From NCBI GenBank assembly GCA_014376935.1, contig JACMQO010000092.1, positions 1 to 38,630 on the forward strand: DNA of 38,630 bases, in the 5' to 3' direction. Positions within the stretch are counted from its first letter, which is position 1. Each line of letters opens with the position of its first letter. The notes beneath the pieces are model-generated. The model did no database searches, had not been told where the DNA came from, and saw only the letters and a list, made by a program, of their open reading frames with translations. Source of the stretch: Bdellovibrio sp. (GTDB lineage: Bacteria > Bdellovibrionota > Bdellovibrionia > Bdellovibrionales > Bdellovibrionaceae). The position numbers and the translations under genes were made by a program. Below, piece after piece: positions 33,095 through 38,630 of this stretch.

Positions 33095-34125
33095 GGATCG
33101 GCGGCTAAATCTTGAATCGTAATTTGAAAGCTTAAAACTAATTTTGAACTCGATTTCGTTGAAATATTTTGAGTCTCTGGCCAGAAGACTTTGTCGTAGC
33201 CTTCGATCATTCCAAAAAGTTCTTCTCGAATTTTAAATAACAACCCAGATGACGAACCTAGCAGCCAATCCATTTGTACGTGGTGCAAAGTTTCTTCAAG
33301 TTCAGTCATTGATAATGAACTTAAGAAAGCGGGCGGCAATTGATCAATCAAACAACACGCATTGTGGTTGTATTGGTAAAAGTATTTTTCTAAGGGTTGT
33401 ACGAACAGTTTTTCAACATTCACATCGCTGCCTTTATGCCCCGCAAACGGAACGCTCAATCTTTTAAATTGTAAGAATAAAAGAGCATCATTAATCGTAT
33501 AGTCTGATTTTGGTAAGTAGTCGGTGATGCAATCTGTTTTTACGCTTTCTATCGAAGAATCTTCGATATAAGCATTGTGATCAATCGCGATGACCGAGCG
33601 TAAATTGAATAGGAATGAATAAAAGCAAACCAACTTTTCTTTAAAGTTGGTACTGAAGTCGATGCTAAAGTTATAAAGAAATGGATTTCCGGTTTGATTT
33701 TCAAAGTCAGAAATTAAATTTAATACTTTTGGAATTTTAGTGAAGTCAACGTGATCGCTCGTAAATAGATCTTGCCACAATCCGAACATTTTTTTCTCAA
33801 ACGTGGCGATTTCAAAAGACTGTGGACCTTTCATTTTAGCGATTGAATTCATACGCACAGAGGATTTTTTGAATAGCTCTACGTAGGGGTTTAAAGTTGT
33901 GTAAGCGTTTTCGGCGAATTTTTTTTGAGTTGAATCTAAGTGTTTAAAGTCGGTCATTTTATGAAAGCTAATTCCGATGATGGCATCGGTATAGTATTTA
34001 AAAGGAGTTTGCGGAACGGCGCTGATGTGACCCGGGCTAGGCACTGAGACTTTTAAAGATGTTGGCCGTAATACGGCTCCAGATTCTGTCGAAATCTCTA
34101 GGCCCATTTTTAGTAAATTACTCAT
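33082..34125 (-). CDS. Unrecognised cytoplasmic protein
   Basis: This is a 347-residue protein I do not recognise. It has a strong ribosome-binding site (AAGGGGA) before the ATG at 34125. There is no signal peptide and no convincing membrane helix. The first 30 residues are polar and possibly beta (ISTESGAVLRPTSLKVSV). The middle looks helical, and adjacent cysteines occur in NACCLIDQLPP near residue 256. The segment LEETLHHVQMDWLLGSSSGLLF contains a charged helix followed by a glycine/serine turn. Base composition matches its neighbours. It is flanked by DedA (convergent) and TatD (divergent) and forms no operon. It could be lineage-specific; function cannot be inferred. Confidence 0.75.
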   Translation of the reverse strand: MSNLLKMGLEISTESGAVLRPTSLKVSVPSPGHISAVPQTPFKYYTDAIIGISFHKMTDFKHLDSTQKKFAENAYTTLNPYVELFKKSSVRMNSIAKMKGPQSFEIATFEKKMFGLWQDLFTSDHVDFTKIPKVLNLISDFENQTGNPFLYNFSIDFSTNFKEKLVCFYSFLFNLRSVIAIDHNAYIEDSSIESVKTDCITDYLPKSDYTINDALLFLQFKRLSVPFAGHKGSDVNVEKLFVQPLEKYFYQYNHNACCLIDQLPPAFLSSLSMTELEETLHHVQMDWLLGSSSGLLFKIREELFGMIEGYDKVFWPETQNISTKSSSKLVLSFQITIQDLAADPVAA

Positions 34126-34249
34126 CTGCGTCCCCTTGGTAAAACGATAGTTGCCTTTTCCATGACACCTTCTTAACGGCAGAAATGGTGATTCGTTTAA
34201 GTCTAGATGTGCATTGTCTTTGGTCCGGTCATTCGCTAGTGTTTAGCGC

Positions 34250-35038
34250 ATGTATATTGATTCACACAGCCATTGGTCTGATCCAAGATGGAATTTGACC
34301 GAAAATGAAATTCATACGCACTTAAAAAATGCACTCGCAAAAAATATTACCTTTTTTTTGCAGGGTGGAGTTAATCCCACAGAATGGCAAAAGCAAAAAG
34401 ACTTAAAGAAGAAATATTCTAAAAATTTTGGATTAAGTTTTGGTCTACATCCTTATTTCGTAGCGGAAAATGACGATGATGCGTGTGAGTTAGCTTTAGA
34501 CCAATTAGCGATGGAGTTACCGCTTGCGATGGGGTTGGGGGAGACGGGTTTAGATTTTCGTCCGCATATCATGAAGGATTCAATGGTTCGCCAAATCGAT
34601 ATGTTTGAGAATCAAATTGAATTGGCAAAGGCATTTTATAAACCGCTGATCTTACACATTGTTCAAGCCCACGATAAAGCGTTGCAGGTGTTAGATGTCT
34701 GGGGAGTGCCGCCCGAAAAAGGTTTAGTTCATGCCTTTACCGGAAGCTTTGACACCGCTAAAAAATACATCGACCGCGGTTTTCTAATTTCGGTGGGCGG
34801 AGCGGTCACGTTTGAAAAAAATAGAAAGCTTTTAGATTGCGTGCAAAAAATTCCTTTAGAATCTTTGTTAATTGAAAGTGATTGTCCCGATCAAGCTCCG
34901 GAAGGTTGGGTTGGACTGAATGAATCGACCTCTATTTGGATTATAGCTGAAAAAATAGCGCAATTACGAAATCTAAGCGTTTTGGACGTGCTGGCTATTT
35001 CGACTAGCAATTTTAAAAGACTTTTTAAAATCAGTTGA
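34250..35038 (+). CDS. TatD-family metal-dependent hydrolase
   Basis: TatD proteins are TIM-barrel metalloenzymes, several with DNase activity. This 262-residue protein carries the whole metal set: His6 and His8 in IDSHSH, Glu98 in GLGETGLDF, His136 in LILHIVQAH, His161 in VHAFTGS and Asp211 in ESDCPDQAP. Length is the usual 260. It is cytoplasmic. No strong ribosome-binding site precedes the ATG at 34250; a small GCTA/TAGC stem lies just upstream. The tcdA gene follows after 40 bases on the same strand, so cotranscription is possible. The substrate (DNA ends, D-amino-acyl compounds or others) cannot be told. Confidence 0.92.
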   Translation: MYIDSHSHWSDPRWNLTENEIHTHLKNALAKNITFFLQGGVNPTEWQKQKDLKKKYSKNFGLSFGLHPYFVAENDDDACELALDQLAMELPLAMGLGETGLDFRPHIMKDSMVRQIDMFENQIELAKAFYKPLILHIVQAHDKALQVLDVWGVPPEKGLVHAFTGSFDTAKKYIDRGFLISVGGAVTFEKNRKLLDCVQKIPLESLLIESDCPDQAPEGWVGLNESTSIWIIAEKIAQLRNLSVLDVLAISTSNFKRLFKIS

Positions 35039-35078
35039 GTGTTGAATCTGACCTGGTTTTGCACTATCAATAAGCGCT

Positions 35079-35990
35079 ATGAACACGCAAAATTTAGACA
35101 TCGAAAAGCCAGCCGTAGAACCCGTTAAACCTTTTGAAATCAAAGAGGATAACTACACTCTTCATCGTCGTTTCGATCGCATGGGTCGTTTAGTCGGTGA
35201 TGACATGATGAAAAAAATTTTCAACACGCACGTGATGGTGATTGGTCTTGGTGGGGTGGGTTCATGGGCCGCTGAATCTTTAGCTCGTTCGGGTGTTGGA
35301 CAAATTACGGTGATCGATTTTGATGAAATTTGTATTACCAACGCCAATCGCCAGTTGCATGCTCTTCAAGGTCTTGTGGGGCAGAAAAAAGCCAACGTTA
35401 TGGGCGAGCGTTTAAAGAAAATTAATCCGCAAGCTAAGATCAACATTCTTCCTTTATTTTACAACAAAGATACTTCGGCAGAAATATTGGGTTTAAATCC
35501 CGATTACGTCGTCGACGCGATTGATAACTTAACGGCAAAAACGCATTTGTTGAACGAATGCGTTCAGAAAAATATAAAAGTCATCACCAGCGGCGGAGCC
35601 TCTGCCAAGATGGATCCGACTCGTATTAAAATCACCGATTTAGCGAAAACAGTTGTGGATCCGTTAGCGCACCAAGTGCGTAAGATTTTGCGTCAAGAGT
35701 ATAACTTTCCTAGAAAAGGATTATTCAACGTGCCATGTGTTTTCTCGGACGAAATTCCGATGGAGACGGTCGAATTAAAATACGATCTAGGTGAAGGCTT
35801 TAAATGCGTGTGCCCGCAAGGTCAAAACGATTTGCATTCGTGCCTTCATAGAAATGTGATCTACGGGAATGCCAGCTTCATTACGGGCGCTTTCGGTTTA
35901 GCGGCGGCCTCATGGGTTGTTAGACAAATTACGCAGCATCCAAGCGTTATGACGGCTACGACGGCTGTCACAGCCGAAGAGGTGAACTAA
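35079..35990 (+). CDS. tcdA: tRNA threonylcarbamoyladenosine dehydratase
   Basis: TcdA (CsdL) converts t6A37 in tRNA to its cyclic form using ATP. It belongs to the E1/MoeB/ThiF fold. The 303-residue protein has a family N terminus, RRFDRMGRLVGDD (31-42), the nucleotide-binding loop VIGLGGVGSWAAE (54-66), VIDFDEICITNANRQ (78-92) with the adenylate-binding acidic residues and Asn/Arg, and VVDAIDNLTAK further on. A Cys cluster (KCVCPQGQN, HSCLHR) may bind metal. The short hydrophobic C-terminal stretch GAFGLAAASWVV is typical. Its stop overlaps the ATG of a 47-residue membrane protein (TAATG). Confidence 0.93.
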   Translation: MNTQNLDIEKPAVEPVKPFEIKEDNYTLHRRFDRMGRLVGDDMMKKIFNTHVMVIGLGGVGSWAAESLARSGVGQITVIDFDEICITNANRQLHALQGLVGQKKANVMGERLKKINPQAKINILPLFYNKDTSAEILGLNPDYVVDAIDNLTAKTHLLNECVQKNIKVITSGGASAKMDPTRIKITDLAKTVVDPLAHQVRKILRQEYNFPRKGLFNVPCVFSDEIPMETVELKYDLGEGFKCVCPQGQNDLHSCLHRNVIYGNASFITGAFGLAAASWVVRQITQHPSVMTATTAVTAEEVN

Positions 35991-36133
35991 TGGGAACGCT
36001 GTTATTTTTCTTTATCGCCCTGTGTATCTTTACATTGGGGATGGTCGTTATCTCAGTAACGGTTTACCATTGGTATAAGGAATGGAAATATGGAAAAAAA
36101 CAAACTGAATCAATTCAAGACGCAGCTCCTTAA
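35990..36133 (+). CDS. Small single-pass membrane protein, 47 residues
   Basis: The frame opens at the ATG overlapping the tcdA stop (TAATG) and runs 47 codons to the TAA at 36131-36133. It encodes one strongly hydrophobic helix (LLFFFIALCIFTLGMVVISV, residues 4-23) followed by a basic/aromatic juxtamembrane segment, YHWYKEWKYGKK, and a short polar tail. This is the classic layout of a bacterial single-pass small protein with positive charge inside. The start coupling and the downstream overlap with the methyltransferase gene (44 bases) argue for real translation. No family is recognised. It may assist a neighbouring protein or act alone. Confidence 0.65.
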   Translation: MGTLLFFFIALCIFTLGMVVISVTVYHWYKEWKYGKKQTESIQDAAP

Positions 36134-37157
36134 AAACCTTAGCCTTGGTTACACGTTAGCGCGTACCGGGCACTTTTCGACGCAAGGGCGACTTTTGCCT
36201 TTGATCGACCGGATTGCGACCGGAGAAAAACGTGACCCGCCTGAACAATTAGCCGCGCATTTGCAGCAGGCCTTGAAAAAAATATTAGTGTTACATAAAA
36301 AAGATTCGCAAAATATTGCAGATGGATTTTATCCCATCGATGTCTTGTATCCTGAAAATCCATTTAAGCATGCTTTTCGATATCCGAGCATTTTGCTAGA
36401 TGCGTACCGCGCTTCAAAGCGTCGCAAAGAAAAAATTTCAAATGATTTTTTGCCAGAGTCAGAACAATTTTTAAATGAGCTTCCAGAATATTATAAGCGC
36501 AATTTTCACTTTCAGACCGGTGGTTATCTAACGGATATTTCGGCTGAACTGTACGAGCATCAAGTTGAAATTCTATTCAGCGGTGCAGCTGATGCCATGA
36601 GACGACTTTTAATTCCACAACTTAAAGTTCACTTTCAAGGTTCTGATGGTGAAGGCTTAAACTTTTTAGAAGTCGCTTCTGGAACGGGACGATTCACTAA
36701 GTTTTTAGCCTTGGCATTTCCGAAAGCGACTATTACATGTGTCGATTTAAGTTTTAATTATTTAGCCAAAGCAAAAACAAATTTAAGTGATTTTAAGCGG
36801 ATCAATTTTTTACAAGGGGCCGCTGAAAAATTACCATTTCAGAAAAGCTCGTACGATGCGGTGGTTTCGTGTTTCATGTTTCATGAACTGCCAGAACATA
36901 TTCGTAACGAAGTTGTGAAGGCAGGAATGGATGTTTTAAAAGCGGGTGGCCTGTACGGTTTAGTCGATTCACTTCAGAAAAACGATGATGCTGATTTTGA
37001 ATGGGCCTTAAAACAATTTCCGATGGATTTTCATGAGCCGTTCTACAAGAACTACGTCGATCATCCTCTAGAAGCATTGCTTGAAGACTCGGGCTTAAAA
37101 AACGTGCAAAGCGAAGTGGGCTTTTTGTCTAAAGCAATCTCGGGCGTTAAGAGCTAG
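36090..37157 (+). CDS. Class I SAM-dependent methyltransferase
   Basis: This 355-residue cytoplasmic protein has a non-catalytic N-terminal region (about 1-120, helical and basic), then YYKRNFHFQTGGYLTDISAE and LYEHQVEILFSGAADAMRR around 134-172, a conserved module found with this methyltransferase type in other bacteria and plants. The AdoMet fold follows: FLEVASGTGRF (192-202, motif I), CVDLS with Asp219, and YDAVVSCFMFHELPEH (motif IV). Substrate unknown; relatives are often annotated only as class I methyltransferase. AAGG lies about nine bases before the ATG, which sits within the end of the small membrane-protein gene, so translation is coupled to it. Confidence 0.88.
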   Translation: MEKNKLNQFKTQLLKNLSLGYTLARTGHFSTQGRLLPLIDRIATGEKRDPPEQLAAHLQQALKKILVLHKKDSQNIADGFYPIDVLYPENPFKHAFRYPSILLDAYRASKRRKEKISNDFLPESEQFLNELPEYYKRNFHFQTGGYLTDISAELYEHQVEILFSGAADAMRRLLIPQLKVHFQGSDGEGLNFLEVASGTGRFTKFLALAFPKATITCVDLSFNYLAKAKTNLSDFKRINFLQGAAEKLPFQKSSYDAVVSCFMFHELPEHIRNEVVKAGMDVLKAGGLYGLVDSLQKNDDADFEWALKQFPMDFHEPFYKNYVDHPLEALLEDSGLKNVQSEVGFLSKAISGVKS

Positions 37158-37206
37158 AAAGTCTTTCGAAAAACCTAAAAACAAACAGATGAACTTTGTT
37201 GTCAGC

Positions 37207-37250
37207 CCAGAAAATTGTAAGTAAGTTCTAGACCTTACATTTTCTGGAGG
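37207..37250 (+). promoter_or_regulatory. Leader hairpin touching the ribosome-binding site of the DHS-like gene
   Basis: CCAGAAAATTGTAAG (37207-37221) pairs with CTTACATTTTCTGG (37234-37247) around a 12-base loop, with a single bulged T: 14 base pairs. The last two G of the right arm are the first bases of the GGAGG ribosome-binding site (37246-37250), eight bases before the ATG. The structure could limit ribosome access; alternatively the TGTAAG/CTTACA dyad is a protein operator. Confidence 0.5.
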
Positions 37251-37258
37251 ACATCTAC

Positions 37259-38227
37259 ATGACTATCACGAACTTTATCGATCACCACTACCGTCACTTC
37301 AATGCGGCCGCTTTAAAAGATGGCGCTGTTGGATACAAAAATTTAATGGATCAAGGTGGCAAGATGTTAGTCACGCTTGCGGGCGCGATGAGTTCGGCTG
37401 AAATTGGTCTTTCATTAGCTGAAATGATTCGTCAGGATAAAGTTCACGCGATTTCTTGCACGGGTGCTAACTTAGAAGAGGACGTTTTCAATTTAGTCGC
37501 GCACGATCATTACGTTCGTATTCCGAACTACCGCGATTTAACTCCTGAAGATGAACAAAAATTATTAGAGCGTCACTTAAACCGCGTGACTGACACGTGT
37601 ATTCCTGAAGAAGAAGCGATTCGTCGTATTGAAAAAGCGATTTTAAAAGAATGGCAAAAAGCGGAAGCTGAAGGAAAAAGTTATTTTCCACATGAATACA
37701 TGTACAAAGTTTTATTGAGCGGCTCTTTAAAAGAATACTATCAAATTGATCCAAAAAATTCTTGGTTATTAGCGGCAGCTGAAAAAAACATTCCGATCGT
37801 TGTTCCGGGATGGGAAGACTCTACGACAGGTAACATCTTTACCGGTCACGTGATCAAAGGTGATTTGAAATCGACTCGCACAGTTAAATCAGGTATCGAC
37901 TACATGATTTACTTCAGCGAATGGTACATGAAAACAGCGACGAAATACAAAGTCGGCTTTTTTCAAATCGGTGGCGGTATCGCGGGTGACTTCCCAATTT
38001 GTGTGGTTCCGATGTTATCTCAGGATTTAGGTCACACGGATGTTCCTTTATGGAGTTACTTCTGTCAAATTTCTGACTCGACAACATCATACGGTTCATA
38101 CTCGGGTGCGGTTCCAAATGAAAAAATCACGTGGGGAAAATTGGCGATCGAAACGCCGAAGTTCATCATTGAAAGTGATGCTTCGATTGTGGCTCCGTTA
38201 ATGTTCTATTACATTTTAGGTAAATAA
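37259..38227 (+). CDS. Deoxyhypusine-synthase-family protein (likely homospermidine or related polyamine synthase)
   Basis: The family uses NAD and spermidine or putrescine to transfer an aminobutyl group. In bacteria, which lack eIF5A, members usually make homospermidine or act on unknown targets. The 322-residue protein has GAMSSAEIGLSLAEMI, CTGANLEEDVFNLVAHDHY, PGWEDSTTGNIFTGHV, GGGIAGDFPICV and TSYGSYSGAVPNEKITWGK, ending with the catalytic-type Lys294 (equivalent to Lys329 of the human enzyme). The whole family core is intact. A GGAGG ribosome-binding site precedes the ATG, partly held in a leader hairpin. Codon use leans to preferred codons, suggesting good expression. Its stop overlaps the ATG of the MOSC-domain gene (TAATG). 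Confidence 0.9.
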   Translation: MTITNFIDHHYRHFNAAALKDGAVGYKNLMDQGGKMLVTLAGAMSSAEIGLSLAEMIRQDKVHAISCTGANLEEDVFNLVAHDHYVRIPNYRDLTPEDEQKLLERHLNRVTDTCIPEEEAIRRIEKAILKEWQKAEAEGKSYFPHEYMYKVLLSGSLKEYYQIDPKNSWLLAAAEKNIPIVVPGWEDSTTGNIFTGHVIKGDLKSTRTVKSGIDYMIYFSEWYMKTATKYKVGFFQIGGGIAGDFPICVVPMLSQDLGHTDVPLWSYFCQISDSTTSYGSYSGAVPNEKITWGKLAIETPKFIIESDASIVAPLMFYYILGK

Positions 38228-38630
38228 TGTCTGGTTTGCCACGGGTCACAGAGTTGTGGATTTATCCCATCAAGTCTTGCCGTGGCATTTCTGTTTCTGA
38301 ATTGATCATCGATCAATTTGGTCCCAAATACGATCGCCAGTGGATGATCGTTGATTCTGAAAATAGATTTATTACACTTCGTAATCAGTCGCGCTTAGCG
38401 CTGATTACGACTGAAATTGATTCTGAAAATTTATATTTAAAATTTGATTCTAAAAAATTCTTTGTTCGCCTTCACGATGAATGTTCTAAGCTTGATACGG
38501 TTACTGTATGGGCAGATTCATTTTTAGCGGGTATTGAATCGGATGAAATTAATCAGGCCTTGTCTGATTTTTTAAAACAGCCGGTTAAATTAGTTCGCTA
38601 CCAAAAAGAAAGTTTTCGCGATTTAAAAGA
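38227..38630 (+). CDS. MOSC N-terminal-domain protein, 3'-truncated by window edge
   Basis: The frame starts at TAATG, overlapping the preceding stop codon, and stays open to the end of the window (134 codons seen). The N terminus, VTELWIYPIKSCRGISVSEL followed by YDRQWMIVDSENRFITLRN and LALITTEI, is the beta-barrel domain that precedes the MOSC domain in molybdenum-cofactor sulfurase-like and YcbX-type proteins. Such proteins reduce N-hydroxylated compounds or handle molybdenum cofactor. The catalytic MOSC domain with its key cysteine should lie beyond the window and cannot be checked. It is in an operon with the deoxyhypusine-synthase-like gene. Confidence 0.88.
   Translation, partial: MSGLPRVTELWIYPIKSCRGISVSELIIDQFGPKYDRQWMIVDSENRFITLRNQSRLALITTEIDSENLYLKFDSKKFFVRLHDECSKLDTVTVWADSFLAGIESDEINQALSDFLKQPVKLVRYQKESFRDLK

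Noticed and set aside
1-38630. Search by eye for tRNA genes, CRISPR repeats, insertion sequences, prophage genes or a toxin-antitoxin pair
   Set aside because: Gaps are short and none contains a cloverleaf, repeat array, transposase or terminal inverted repeats that I can recognise.

Overview
The window is a gene-dense, moderately AT-rich stretch of a Gram-negative chromosome. LPS inner-core genes (Kdo transferase, heptosyltransferase), several outer-membrane beta-barrel proteins ending in an aromatic residue, many lipoproteins, a secreted S8 protease, a stand-alone HD-GYP protein and a deoxyhypusine-synthase-like gene together suggest a Bdellovibrionota (Bdellovibrio-like) bacterium. That assignment is inference from gene content; no rRNA or marker tree is available. 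I see no tRNA, rRNA, CRISPR array, transposase or phage gene. No gene-free stretch exceeds about 250 bases.

Layout. 1-5.7 kb: the 3' end of an unrecognised gene, a run of four hairpins, a large subtilisin-like exoprotease and a polyglycine-linker lipoprotein with its own terminator. 5.8-8.1 kb: a small barrel protein, an HD-GYP phosphodiesterase and a DUF1338 dioxygenase-like protein. 8.2-11.9 kb: cassette A, an outer-membrane protein plus a large EF-hand lipoprotein overlapping by 11 bases. 12-16.1 kb: dcd and rpmG (minus strand), then a ChaN-like protein, an MBOAT acyltransferase and an SGNH-like partner. 16.1-21.1 kb: a P-loop ATPase with a possible FabMG-type reductase, a cytoplasmic BtuF-like binding protein, and the waaA/heptosyltransferase pair. 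21.2-28.2 kb: cassette B, paralogous to cassette A with the same 11-base overlap, followed by an MFS transporter, another barrel protein and an RlmL-like RNA methyltransferase in one tightly coupled operon. 28.3-34.1 kb: a lipoprotein, an exonuclease/endonuclease/phosphatase lipoprotein, a barrel protein, an RluA pseudouridine synthase, a DedA protein and an unknown protein. 34.2-38.6 kb: TatD, TcdA, a hidden 47-residue membrane protein, a methyltransferase, a deoxyhypusine-synthase-family enzyme behind a leader hairpin that touches its ribosome-binding site, and the start of a MOSC-domain protein.

How the genes fit together. Cell-envelope construction dominates: LPS core, polysaccharide O-acylation, barrels and lipoproteins. 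It is mixed with housekeeping genes (L33, dCTP deaminase, rRNA/tRNA modification, polyamine-type enzyme). The strongest candidate for something undescribed is the duplicated barrel/EF-hand-lipoprotein cassette. Genes too short for, or cut off from, a simple long-ORF scan were added: rpmG, the 47-aa membrane protein and the two genes truncated by the window edges.
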